The position numbers and the translations under genes were made by a program. 64,000 nt of DNA from Neisseria shayeganii 871 (GTDB lineage: Bacteria; Pseudomonadota; Gammaproteobacteria; Burkholderiales; Neisseriaceae), in assembly GCF_000226875.1 (NCBI RefSeq), contig NZ_JH164926.1, positions 705,273 to 769,272 on the forward strand, written 5' to 3'. Shown in pieces: positions 8,283 to 16,121 of the stretch (position 1 is its first letter; every line of letters begins with the position of its first letter). The notes beneath the pieces are model-generated. The model saw nothing but the letters and a program-made list of their open reading frames with translations, made no database searches and was not told where the DNA came from.

Positions 8283-9614
8283 ATGCACCACAGCTACGAT
8301 GTCGCCGTGATCGGTGCCGGCCCCTCCGGGGCGGTGGCTGCCGCCCTACTCAATAAACAGGGTTTCAGCGTTTGCGTGTTGGAGAAACAGCATTTTCCGC
8401 GTTTCGTGATCGGCGAGAGCTTGCTGCCGCACTGCCTGGAAATCATCGAAGAAGCCGGTTTCCTGCCCGCCGTGCAGGCCGGCCTCGGCTTCCAATACAA
8501 AAACGGTGCCGTCTTTACCTTCGGCGAACAGTGCAGCCGTTTCGAATTTACCGACAAATCCAGCCCCGGCCCCAATACCGCCTTCAATGTGCAGCGCGAA
8601 CGCTTCGACCAGATTCTGATTGAAGAAGCGGCCAAGCAGGGCGTAACCGTGTGCTTCGGCGAAGAAGTGACCGCTTTCGACAACAGCGGCAGCCACGCGC
8701 AACTGAGCGTACGGCGTGAAGACGGCAGCAGCTACACGCTGGAAGCGGCATTTGTGCTGGACGCCAGCGGCTACCACCGCGTGCTGCCCCGCCTCTTGGG
8801 CTGGGACATCCCCTCCGACCTACCCACCCGCCAGGTGCATTTCACCCACATCGACGACCACATCACCGACCCTGCTTTCGACCGCAACAAAACCTGGGTG
8901 GCGGTCCACCCCGAGCACCGCGACGTGTGGTTGTGGCTGATTCCCTTCAGCAACGGCCGCAGCTCCATCGGCGTGGTCGGCCTGCCCGAGCATTTTGCCC
9001 GATTCGGCAGCTCGGCCTCGATTCTGAAAGCCTTTGCCGGCGAAGTACCGATGTTCGCGCGCTTTCTGGCCGACGCCCGCTGGGACAACGGCTTCCCCTT
9101 CCTTTATCTGCCGGGCTATTCCGCCAGCGTGAAAGCGCTGTACGGCAAACATTTCGCCCTCTTGGGCAATGCCGCCGAATTCCTCGACCCCGTGTTTTCC
9201 TCCGGCGTCACCACCGCCGTCCATTCCGCCAAGCTGGCGGCCGACCTTTTGGGCAAACAGCTGCTCGGCGGCAATGCAAACTGGCAGACCGAATTTGCCG
9301 AACCGCTGGCGGTGGGCGTGAACGCTTTCCGCACTTTGGTGGAAGGCTGGTACGACGGCCGCTTCCAAGACGTGGTGTTTTCCGGCCGCAGCCAGCCCAA
9401 AGTGCGCCGCCTGATCAACTCGATTCTGGCCGGTTACGCCTGGGACGGCGACAATCCTTTTGTGGCCCAACCCGAACGCGGCTTGGCCGCCCTGCACAAA
9501 GTCGCCGGCAAAAAAGCGGCAGCCGCAACCGAAGCGGCCGAACCGCCGCCGGCAGCGGAAACCGAAACCAATCAATTCCCCGGCACCGCACCGTTTTCCT
9601 TTCCTTGCTTTTAG
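8283..9614 (+). CDS. FAD-dependent oxidoreductase, halogenase-like (copy B)
   Basis: This 443-residue paralogue of the preceding flavoprotein keeps the same marks at the same places: GAGPSG, GESLLPHC, WLWLIP at 216-221 and FLDPVFSSGVTTAVHSAKLAADLL. It differs by a C-terminal extension of about 30 residues rich in Ala, Glu and Pro ending NQFPGTAPFSFPCF. A CAGGAG ribosome site precedes the ATG. Most differences from copy A lie in residues about 75-125 and 185-205, where substrate contacts are expected in this fold, so the two may act on different intermediates. The 160-bp gap before it shows no clear terminator. Confidence 0.75.
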   Translation: MHHSYDVAVIGAGPSGAVAAALLNKQGFSVCVLEKQHFPRFVIGESLLPHCLEIIEEAGFLPAVQAGLGFQYKNGAVFTFGEQCSRFEFTDKSSPGPNTAFNVQRERFDQILIEEAAKQGVTVCFGEEVTAFDNSGSHAQLSVRREDGSSYTLEAAFVLDASGYHRVLPRLLGWDIPSDLPTRQVHFTHIDDHITDPAFDRNKTWVAVHPEHRDVWLWLIPFSNGRSSIGVVGLPEHFARFGSSASILKAFAGEVPMFARFLADARWDNGFPFLYLPGYSASVKALYGKHFALLGNAAEFLDPVFSSGVTTAVHSAKLAADLLGKQLLGGNANWQTEFAEPLAVGVNAFRTLVEGWYDGRFQDVVFSGRSQPKVRRLINSILAGYAWDGDNPFVAQPERGLAALHKVAGKKAAAATEAAEPPPAAETETNQFPGTAPFSFPCF

Positions 9615-9667
9615 GGCGTATCGTCAGACAAACCGCAAAGAGACACGGCATTAGACGGCCGCGCCGT

Positions 9668-9711
9668 TTTCAGGTAGCCTTTCGCCCCATTCCCCCAAAG
9701 GCTACCTGAAA
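9668..9711 (+). terminator. inverted uptake-sequence hairpin upstream of the lipoprotein
   Basis: TTTTCAGGTAGCCTTT and AAAGGCTACCTGAAA form a 15-bp stem. The last A of the right arm is also the A of the lipoprotein start codon, so the hairpin would both interrupt the upstream transcript and bury the start. Confidence 0.55.
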
Positions 9712-10118
9712 TGCAGTTTTCCCGTTTCTCCGTTCTATCTGCCCTGCTGCTGGCCGCCTGCGCCGCGCCTTTCCCTGCGCAATCGCTGCCGCAGTTGGCC
9801 GCGGGCGACAGCCGCTGGTTCAAATTGGAGCGGCTCAACCCGCAGGGCGAAGTGGAACAAACCTCGCTCTTGGCGGTGCAGGGCGAAGGCGGCGGCCGCA
9901 GCCGCTGGATCCAAACCGATGCCTTCGGCGCCCCGCAGGCCCGCCTGCTCGCCACACCCGAAGGCTGGCAGCGCGACGGCTTTATCTGGCCCAACCGCGA
10001 AGCCGGTGAATTATTCCAAAACCTGTTCCCCTACATCAACGAACCGCACAGGCTACCTGAAACCCTGCCGGCCCGCCCCGACGGCCGCTGGCGCATCACC
10101 CCGATTACCCCACCATGA
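9711..10118 (+). CDS. DUF3261-like lipoprotein of the pigment cluster
   Basis: The 135-residue protein starts MQFSRFSVLSALLLAACAAP, a lipoprotein signal with lipobox LAAC (Cys 17). The rest is beta-rich with no enzymatic motif. Small lipoproteins of this kind occur next to the ketosynthase in aryl-polyene loci, and assignment to DUF3261 rests on length and position. No ribosome site precedes the ATG; an uptake sequence occupies its place. RLPET near the C-terminus is translated from another uptake sequence at about 10049. The gene overlaps the ketosynthase by ATGA, so the two are translationally coupled. Confidence 0.65.
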   Translation: MQFSRFSVLSALLLAACAAPFPAQSLPQLAAGDSRWFKLERLNPQGEVEQTSLLAVQGEGGGRSRWIQTDAFGAPQARLLATPEGWQRDGFIWPNREAGELFQNLFPYINEPHRLPETLPARPDGRWRITPITPP

Positions 10119-11323
10119 ATACAGCCGTCTATCTGGGCGAACCGGCGCTGGTTTCCGCGCTAGGCAGCGGTTTGCCCCAACACCTGCAACAATTATTCCG
10201 CAACGACGCCCGCCCGCCGCTCACTTTCAGCAGCGAATGGATTGCCGGCAAAAGCCGCGCCTTCGGCGCAGTGAACGAGGCGCTGCGCGATTTTCCCGCC
10301 TCGCTGCCCGAAGCGCACCGCAGCCGCAACAACCAGCTGCTGTGGCATGCGCTGGCGCAAATCGAGCCGCAAATCGAAGCGGCACGCGCACGCTACGGCG
10401 CCGAACGCATCGGCGTGGTGATGGGCACCTCCACCAGCGGCGTGGATGAAAACCTGCCCCTGTTCCGACATGTGGCCGCAGGCGGCGCCTGGCACGAAGT
10501 GCCCTTCAAACAGCAGCAGCAAATCCATTCCGCCCCCGCCGACTTCACCGCCGCCGTTTACGGCCTCGCCGGCTCCTGCTACGGCGTTTCCACCGCCTGC
10601 ACTTCCGGCGCCCGCGCCCTGATCAGCGCCGCCCGCCTGCTGCGGCTGGGCGTGTGCGACGCCGTGGTGTGCGGCGGCGTGGACACCCTCTCCCCGCTCA
10701 CCATCAACGGTTTCGACGCTCTAGACGTCCTCTCCGACGGCATCGCCAACCCCTTTTCCCGCCACCGCAACGGCATCAACATCGGCGAAGCGGCCACCGC
10801 CTTCGTGATGACCTGCGAAGCCGGCAGCGGCCTGCCGCTCATGGGCTACGGCGCCAGCAGCGATGCCTACCATATGTCTTCCCCCCGCCCCGACGGCTTG
10901 GGCGCGGTACAGGCCTTCCACGCCGCCCTGCGCCACGCCGGCCTCACGCCCGACGCCGTGGGCTGGATCAATCTGCACGGCACCGCCACCCGCCACAACG
11001 ACAGCATGGAAAGCCGCGCCGTGGCCGAAGTATTCGGCCCGCACACCGCCGCCACCTCCACCAAGCCCTTTACCGGCCACACCTTAGGCGCGGCCGGCGC
11101 GCTGGAAGCCGCCCTGCTGTGGGGCATAGTCAGCCCCGTTCATAATCCCGAAGGCCGCCTGCCCGCCCAATATTGGGACGGCGAGGCCGACCCCGAGCTG
11201 CCCGCCATCGCCCTCACCACGGCCAACAGCCGCTGGCCGGCCGGCCGCCGCATCGGCGCCAGCTCCTCCTTCGCCTTCGGCGGCAACAACAGCGTGTTGA
11301 TCATCGGAGCCGAGCATGCCTGA
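10115..11323 (+). CDS. beta-ketoacyl-ACP synthase of the pigment cluster
   Basis: The 402-residue protein has the full Cys-His-His set of condensing enzymes: C162 in VSTACTSGARAL, H288 in NLHGTATRHND and H322 in FTGHTLGAAGALEA. It also has the C-terminal GASSSFAFGGNN loop. It is therefore an active ketosynthase of the FabB/FabF type rather than a chain-length factor. It resembles the aryl-polyene ketosynthases, which extend an aromatic starter with malonyl units. It overlaps the lipoprotein by 4 bp and the next dehydratase by 8 bp, so the three form one translational unit. No second ketosynthase or acyl carrier protein is nearby. Confidence 0.85.
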   Translation: MNTAVYLGEPALVSALGSGLPQHLQQLFRNDARPPLTFSSEWIAGKSRAFGAVNEALRDFPASLPEAHRSRNNQLLWHALAQIEPQIEAARARYGAERIGVVMGTSTSGVDENLPLFRHVAAGGAWHEVPFKQQQQIHSAPADFTAAVYGLAGSCYGVSTACTSGARALISAARLLRLGVCDAVVCGGVDTLSPLTINGFDALDVLSDGIANPFSRHRNGINIGEAATAFVMTCEAGSGLPLMGYGASSDAYHMSSPRPDGLGAVQAFHAALRHAGLTPDAVGWINLHGTATRHNDSMESRAVAEVFGPHTAATSTKPFTGHTLGAAGALEAALLWGIVSPVHNPEGRLPAQYWDGEADPELPAIALTTANSRWPAGRRIGASSSFAFGGNNSVLIIGAEHA

Positions 11324-11813
11324 GTGCCCCATCACCCGCCCCGCCGACCTGCTGCCGCACAGCGGCCGCATGGTGCTGCTCGACCAAGTATTGTCTTACG
11401 ACGACCACAACCTGCACGCCACCGCCACCCTGCGCCCCGACTGCCTGCTGCTCCCGCCCGGCAGCAAAAGCCTGCCCGCCTGGATGGGCATGGAAATCAT
11501 GGCGCAGGGCATCGGCGCCTGGGCCGGCGCCCGCGCCTTAGACCAAGGCCAGCCCGTGCGTCTGGGCTTTCTGCTCGGCACCCGCAAACTGCAGTTCGGC
11601 GTGCCCGACATTCCGGTCGGCACCGTGCTCGACGTGCGCACCGCCCTCTCCTGGCAAGACAGCGGCGGCATGGGCGTGTTCGACTGCAGCCTCAGCTGCC
11701 GCCAAGCCGCCCCCGGCAGCACGCTCGCCGCGGACACCCTGCTGCTGGCCGCCGCTCTCAATGTGTTCAGCCCCGCCAGCGACGAAATCCTGCAGCAAAC
11801 CCTGGCCGGTTGA
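11316..11813 (+). CDS. hotdog-fold 3-hydroxyacyl-ACP dehydratase (ApeP-like)
   Basis: The 165-residue protein starts MPECPITRPADLLPHSGRMVLLDQVL, and LPHSGRMVLLD is typical of the hotdog dehydratases that follow the ketosynthase in aryl-polyene loci. PAWMGMEIMAQGIGAWAGARA is the central helix, with E57 the likely acid. It would dehydrate 3-hydroxyacyl chains to make the conjugated double bonds. The cluster thus has two dehydratase domains, this one and the one fused to the ligase. It is the last gene of the set; an inverted uptake-sequence pair follows. Confidence 0.78.
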   Translation: MPECPITRPADLLPHSGRMVLLDQVLSYDDHNLHATATLRPDCLLLPPGSKSLPAWMGMEIMAQGIGAWAGARALDQGQPVRLGFLLGTRKLQFGVPDIPVGTVLDVRTALSWQDSGGMGVFDCSLSCRQAAPGSTLAADTLLLAAALNVFSPASDEILQQTLAG

Positions 11814-11853
11814 TGCAGCCCAAGCGCGTGCTTGGCGGCTTCAAATAATCATC

Positions 11854-11883
11854 AGGCTACCTGAACGCTCTTTTCAGGTAGCC
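11854..11883 (+). terminator. inverted uptake-sequence pair ending the pigment cluster
   Basis: AGGCTACCTGAA and TTCAGGTAGCC, separated by a short loop, form a hairpin 40 bp after the dehydratase stop. Confidence 0.6.
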
Positions 11884-11972
11884 CATATCGTTGCCCAGCT
11901 ATTTTTATGCCGGTTCCGACTCAAGCAAACGGTTTCCAAACCGGCCTACTCCTTCATTGATTTTAGACAAAC

Positions 11973-12683
11973 ATGATGCGCGACCCTGAATTCTTCCTGT
12001 ATCGCTATGCTCCCACCACCAATATCATGGCTTTTTTGGAAGTTCGCTATGACAAGCTGGTTGACTCTATCGCTCAGTGGGAGCGTAAGCGGGATAAATA
12101 TTGCGAAGTGCCCACGCAAAAAATCGATATTGACGGTACATGGGAGCAGAGATTGAACAGCCTGCTGCCGCTTGATCGTTCGAAAGTGATGATTTCCGAA
12201 ACACAATCCCAATGGTGTGTTTATGTTGATAACAGTAGACAAGGTACCGATCTCAACTCCGATCCATATTTTTTGTATAAGGAATTAGGTGTCCGTGAAA
12301 TATCAGTCGTTATGGTACGGGATATCCCTAAGGTCAAGCCTGGTTCAACTCAATTTATGTATGGCGATGGTACTCAAGCTACAAAAATAGTTTCTGAAAC
12401 AGGCTGGCACTATGAGGCTCCAGGTCGCTATATTGCAGCCCATCGCGAAAGCCGTTGGGAATTCGAAGAATGGGGCGAACCGTTTCCGTTCGAAGAAGTA
12501 GAGCAATACCAGGCCCGGCGCATCAAAGACCGCCTGACGCCTGAAATGGTGGAGCGCTATTGCAGCCATTTCGGCATCGATTTGTTCAACCCGGATTTCT
12601 ACAGCGGCCGCGCCTGTATTTTTAAAACCCAAATGCACCCGGACAGCCCGAAGTTACTGCAATTTCCCAATCAGCAAACATAG
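11973..12683 (+). CDS. hypothetical protein, lower GC than its surroundings
   Basis: The 236-residue protein starts MMRDPEFFLYRYAPTTNIMA. I do not recognise a family. It is soluble, with no signal peptide or membrane helix, and rich in Tyr, Arg and Glu. Visible segments include SQWCVYVDNSRQGTDLNSD, a MVRDIPKVKPGSTQF strand and a charged RRIKDRLTPEMVERYC helix. The first 450 bases are clearly richer in A and T than neighbouring genes, with codons the flanking genes avoid, which suggests recent arrival. It is flanked by an uptake-sequence hairpin upstream and a mobile inverted-repeat element directly downstream. It could be an accessory or immunity-type protein, but nothing in the sequence proves this. 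Confidence 0.6.
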   Translation: MMRDPEFFLYRYAPTTNIMAFLEVRYDKLVDSIAQWERKRDKYCEVPTQKIDIDGTWEQRLNSLLPLDRSKVMISETQSQWCVYVDNSRQGTDLNSDPYFLYKELGVREISVVMVRDIPKVKPGSTQFMYGDGTQATKIVSETGWHYEAPGRYIAAHRESRWEFEEWGEPFPFEEVEQYQARRIKDRLTPEMVERYCSHFGIDLFNPDFYSGRACIFKTQMHPDSPKLLQFPNQQT

Positions 12684-12686
12684 TCC

Positions 12687-12909
12687 GAAACCTTTGCAAA
12701 ACCTCCAGATGTGGGTGCAGTTCAAGGCGTAGCAGCGCAGCGAGCGTGAACGTCAGAAATCCCTGTGGGACAGACATATCATATAAATAAATAGGCTAAA
12801 TAAATAGGCTAAATAAATAGGCTAAATAAATAGGCTAAATAAATAGGCAAGCGAGCGAGCAGCGCACAACGCGGAAATGCTCCGCAGATGAGAGTTCTGC
12901 AAAGGTCTC
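12687..12909. mobile_element. long-form inverted-repeat element with internal tandem repeat
   Basis: Ends are GAAACCTTTGCAAAACCTCC and TTCTGCAAAGGTCTC. The middle AGCGTGAACGTCAGAAATCC marks the long form. At 12784-12848 the internal word ATAAATAGGC is expanded into a 13-bp tandem array, making this the longest copy (223 bp). Confidence 0.85.
12784..12848. repeat. 13-bp tandem repeat AAATAAATAGGCT, about 4-5 units
   Basis: TAGGC recurs at exactly 13-base steps (12792, 12805, 12818, 12831, 12844), with the spacer CTAAATAAA identical each time. Other copies of the host element have a single unit (for example ATAGATAGGC near 36980), so the array arose here by slippage or unequal exchange. Confidence 0.9.
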
Positions 12910-12915
12910 ACGCTG

Positions 12916-13848
12916 TCAAACAGTCATTTCCAACACACTCAAACCGGGCAGGTCGGCAAAGCCGCGGTCGCGCACGATTTGGCAGAAATTGTCGAGGTAG
13001 ATTTTGTCGGCATCGTCGCTGCGCATGGCCGCGTACAGCTCGCTGGTGAGCGGCGTACTGCCGATGGGGCGGGCCACGATATAGCCTTTTTCCAGATAGG
13101 GCATCACCGTCCAATACGGCAGCGCCGCAATGCCTCGCCGGCTGGCCACCAACTGCACGATGGCAATCGTCAGTTCGCTGTGGCGGCGCGGCGGGTTGAT
13201 GCCGGCGGGCAGCAGCACTTTGCGCAAAAGGTCGAGCATATCGTCGGGCACGGGGTAGGTGATCAGGGTTTCGTCGGCAAAGTCTTCCGCCTGCCACACC
13301 GTTTTATCGGCCAACGGATGGTCTTTGGCGCAAATGCCTACCATTTCGTAGGCAAACAGCGCCTGATAGCTGATGCCGGCCTGCGGCAGCGCTTCGGACA
13401 CAATTGCCAAGTCGGCGCGGTGCTGCAGCAGCAGGCCCACGGGGTCGGCCTGAAAACCCGACACAATGTCCAGCTCCACCTGCGGCCACAGCGGACGGAA
13501 ATCGCTCATCGCCGGCATCAGCCAGTCGAAACAAGTGTGGCACTCCACCGCCAAACGCAGCTCGCCCGCGCCGCCTTCCACAATCTGCACCAGCTCGCGC
13601 TCGGCGGCGGCCACCTGCGGCAGAATCTCGCGCGCCAGCTGCAGCAGCCGCTCGCCGGCCGGCGTGAAGCGCACCGGGTTCGATTTGCGCTCGAACAGCG
13701 GGGTGGCGTAATAGTTTTCCAGCGCACGGATCTGGTGCGACAAGGCCGACTGGGTGAGAAACACCCGCTTGGCCGCCAGCGACACGCTGCCGGTTTCTTC
13801 CAAAGCCAGCAGGGTTTTCAGATGGCGCAGTTCGATGATGGATTCCAT
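12916..13848 (-). CDS. metR: MetR, LysR-type methionine regulator
   Basis: The 310-residue protein starts MESIIELRHLKTLLALEETGSV and has the LysR helix-turn-helix in residues about 15-40 (RVFLTQSALSHQIRALE). The core ELRLAVECHTCFDWLMPAM followed by FQADPVGLLLQHRADLAIVSE is the diagnostic stretch of MetR, which senses homocysteine and activates met genes. The ATG at 13848 gives the usual family N-terminus; an ATG 11 codons further upstream is possible. No met gene is adjacent, and no TGAAnnnnnTTCA site is visible in the intergenic region. It is divergent from mltG. Confidence 0.9.
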   Translation of the reverse strand: MESIIELRHLKTLLALEETGSVSLAAKRVFLTQSALSHQIRALENYYATPLFERKSNPVRFTPAGERLLQLAREILPQVAAAERELVQIVEGGAGELRLAVECHTCFDWLMPAMSDFRPLWPQVELDIVSGFQADPVGLLLQHRADLAIVSEALPQAGISYQALFAYEMVGICAKDHPLADKTVWQAEDFADETLITYPVPDDMLDLLRKVLLPAGINPPRRHSELTIAIVQLVASRRGIAALPYWTVMPYLEKGYIVARPIGSTPLTSELYAAMRSDDADKIYLDNFCQIVRDRGFADLPGLSVLEMTV

Positions 13849-13967
13849 AAGCAGAAAAAAGCGGTGGCACGGAATGCCCATTATCCCTTAAATCCGGCGT
13901 GTCTCGCACACGGTTTTTTACATCGCTGACGAGGGGTTTTAGGTAGCCGCTGCGCCGCGCCCTCCGC

Positions 13968-13973
13968 TATACT
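13968..13973 (+). promoter_or_regulatory. putative -10 element of mltG (TATACT)
   Basis: CCGCTATACTGCCGCC lies 41 bp before the mltG start. The same CGCTAtAaTnnGC context recurs before several genes here. No good -35 hexamer is visible. Confidence 0.5.
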
Positions 13974-14013
13974 GCCGCCTTTTTCGCACACACCACATCC
14001 GCATCAATCAAAC

Positions 14014-15009
14014 ATGTTGAAAAAAGCCGTCTATTTTTTTACCGCACTGGCGACCGCAGCCTTAGCGGCCTTTGCCTTGCTGCTGTTTCTGCCCAAAGAC
14101 ACCCAATCGCAACGGATTAAAATCGAGCGCGGCAGCGGCATCGCCGGCGTTTCGCGCAGCTTGGCCGCACAAGACGCCGTTTACAGCCGCTACGTCTTCC
14201 TGCTCGGCGCCTACCTCAACGGCGCCCACAAACACCTCACTCCGGGCAACTACCGCCTACAGCCGCGCGCTTCCAGCTGGCAGATTCTGCAACACCTGAA
14301 AAACGGCAAACCCGACACCGTAACCGTACGCATCATCGAAGGCATGACCTTCGCCCACATGCGCCGCATCATCAACCGAACCGCCGACATCCGCCACGAC
14401 ACCGCCGGCTGGAGCGACCAGAAACTGCTGGCCGAAATCGCCCCCGACGCCGCATCCAAGTTGCCCGAAGGCCTGTTTTTCCCCGACACCTACGAAATCG
14501 ACAGCGACAGCAGCGACCTGCAAATCTACCGCAGCGCCTACGCCAAAATGCAGAGCGAGCTCGACCGCGCCTGGAACCGCCGTGCTGAGAAACTGCCCTA
14601 CGAAACCCCCTACGAGCTGCTGACCATGGCCAGCATCATCGAAAAAGAAACCGCCCACCCCGAAGACCGCGCCGACGTGTCCGCCGTATTCGTCAACCGC
14701 CTCAACATCGGCATGCGCCTGCAAACCGACCCCACCGTGATTTACGGCATGGGCAACGCCTATCAGGGCCGCATCCGCCGGGCCGACCTGCGGCGCGACA
14801 CCCCCTACAACACCTACACCCGCCACGGTCTGCCGCCCACCCCCATCGCCCTGCCCGGCCGCGCCGCGCTCGAAGCCGCCGCCCAACCCAGCCAGGCGCG
14901 CTACCTGTATTTCGTTTCCCGCATGGACAACACCGGCAAAAGCCAATTCAGCCACACCCTGGCCGAACACAATGCCGCCGTGCGCCGCTACATCCTGAAG
15001 AAAGAATAA
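14014..15009 (+). CDS. mltG: MltG endolytic peptidoglycan transglycosylase
   Basis: The 331-residue protein has one N-terminal membrane helix (residues about 5-26, FFTALATAALAAFALLLFL), a LysM-like region (about 38-100) and the YceG catalytic domain. E210 in MASIIEKETAHPEDR is the expected catalytic glutamate, and LQTDPTVIYGMG with TPYNTYTRHGLPPTPI are the other family blocks. It cuts nascent glycan strands at the inner membrane. The yciB start lies 1 bp after the stop, so the two genes are one operon. Confidence 0.95.
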   Translation: MLKKAVYFFTALATAALAAFALLLFLPKDTQSQRIKIERGSGIAGVSRSLAAQDAVYSRYVFLLGAYLNGAHKHLTPGNYRLQPRASSWQILQHLKNGKPDTVTVRIIEGMTFAHMRRIINRTADIRHDTAGWSDQKLLAEIAPDAASKLPEGLFFPDTYEIDSDSSDLQIYRSAYAKMQSELDRAWNRRAEKLPYETPYELLTMASIIEKETAHPEDRADVSAVFVNRLNIGMRLQTDPTVIYGMGNAYQGRIRRADLRRDTPYNTYTRHGLPPTPIALPGRAALEAAAQPSQARYLYFVSRMDNTGKSQFSHTLAEHNAAVRRYILKKE

Positions 15010-15010
15010 G

Positions 15011-15601
15011 ATGACCGCCCTGCTCGACCTTTTGCCCCTGATTGCCTTTTTCTTCGCCTCGAAAAAATTCGGCCTGATTGCCGGCGCCGCCGCCGTTCTC
15101 GTCAGCACGCTGGCCGTGTACGGCGTCCACCTAGCTCGCCAGAAAGGCAAACTCACCAAACAGCAATGGACGGTGCTGCTGCTCACCATCGTGTTTTGCG
15201 GCGCCAGCATCCTCTTGCAGGACGACCTCTACCTGCGCTGGAAAACCCCCGTCATCAACCTGCTGTTCGCCTTGGCGCTCGGCATCAGCGCCCTCATCGG
15301 CAAACCGCTGATTCAGGCCGTGGCCAAAGACATCTTCCGCCTCAGCCCGCGCGGCTGGCTGCGCCTCACCTGGGTATGGGCCGCCTTCTTCCTGCTCCTG
15401 GCCGCCCTGCACTACTGGATCGGCCTTTACGCTTACGACGAAACTTCGGAAAGCTCGAAAAACCTGTTTATCAATTTCAAAAGCTACGGCCAGCTGATTT
15501 TGATGATTGTCTTTATGCTCGCCCAAGGCATCGTACTCAGAGGCTACCTGAACACCGACGCCGAAGCAGCCAACGCCCCCGAGCAGGAAAAACAGCCTTA
15601 A
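15011..15601 (+). CDS. yciB: YciB/septation protein A family membrane protein
   Basis: The 196-residue protein starts MTALLDLLPLIAFFFASKKFGL and has five to six membrane helices. FCGASILLQDDLYLRWKTPVINLLFALAL and FINFKSYGQLILMIVFM are family landmarks. It is an inner-membrane protein linked to envelope and septum integrity. RGYLNT near the C-terminus is written by an in-frame uptake sequence at about 15540, and an Ala/Glu-rich tail follows. It is coupled to mltG. Confidence 0.9.
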   Translation: MTALLDLLPLIAFFFASKKFGLIAGAAAVLVSTLAVYGVHLARQKGKLTKQQWTVLLLTIVFCGASILLQDDLYLRWKTPVINLLFALALGISALIGKPLIQAVAKDIFRLSPRGWLRLTWVWAAFFLLLAALHYWIGLYAYDETSESSKNLFINFKSYGQLILMIVFMLAQGIVLRGYLNTDAEAANAPEQEKQP

Positions 15602-15618
15602 ACTCAGCCGGTAAAAGC

Positions 15619-15660
15619 TTTTCAGGTAGCCCGAAGCCGCCCTGAACAGGCTACCTGAAA
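15619..15660 (+). terminator. inverted uptake-sequence pair after yciB
   Basis: TTTTCAGGTAGCC and GGCTACCTGAAA face each other across a loop of about 17 bases. Confidence 0.5.
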
Positions 15661-15693
15661 CTCACTTGATCCATCACCAATAGGAGCCACACC

Positions 15694-16116
15694 ATGTCTG
15701 CCAATCCCAGCATTCTCTCCCACGTTTCCCTCGGCACCAACCGCTTTGCTGAAGCCGTCGCGTTTTACGACCGCGTACTGGCCACCCTCGGCATCGGTAA
15801 GGTGATGGACATCAGCGACGAATTCCCCGCCGTGGCCTACGGCCGCGCCTACCCCGAATTTTGGATTCAGGCGCCCCACAACGGCGAGGCCGCCGAAACC
15901 GCCAACGGCGTGCACATCGCCTTTTATGCCGAAACCCGCGAAGAAGTGGACGCCTTCTACCGAGCCGCATTGGCGGCCGGCGCACAAGACGACGGCGCCC
16001 CCGGCCCGCGCCCGCATTACGGCGCCGAATACTACGGCTGCTTCGTACGCGATTTGGACGGCCACAAAATCGAAGCCATGGCTTGGCTTGCGCCGGCCAC
16101 CGCGTCAGAAAGGTAA
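15694..16116 (+). CDS. VOC (glyoxalase-like) family protein
   Basis: The 140-residue protein starts MSANPSILSHVSLGTNRFAEAVAFYDRVL, a typical first beta-alpha-beta-beta-beta module of the vicinal oxygen chelate fold. It ends with YYGCFVRDLDGHKIEAMAW, the second module. H10 and the final acidic residue E134 sit where metal ligands are usual. Family members include dioxygenases, glyoxalases and resistance proteins; the substrate is unknown. TAGGAG precedes the start. The GNAT gene begins 5 bp downstream, so they are co-transcribed. Confidence 0.8.
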   Translation: MSANPSILSHVSLGTNRFAEAVAFYDRVLATLGIGKVMDISDEFPAVAYGRAYPEFWIQAPHNGEAAETANGVHIAFYAETREEVDAFYRAALAAGAQDDGAPGPRPHYGAEYYGCFVRDLDGHKIEAMAWLAPATASER

Positions 16117-16121
16117 ACGCC

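Noticed and set aside
12784..12848. Possible CRISPR array
   Set aside because: The repeat is a direct 13-bp tandem without spacers, inside a mobile element, with no cas genes nearby.
13849..14013. MetR operator between metR and mltG
   Set aside because: No TGAAnnnnnTTCA palindrome was found in the region.
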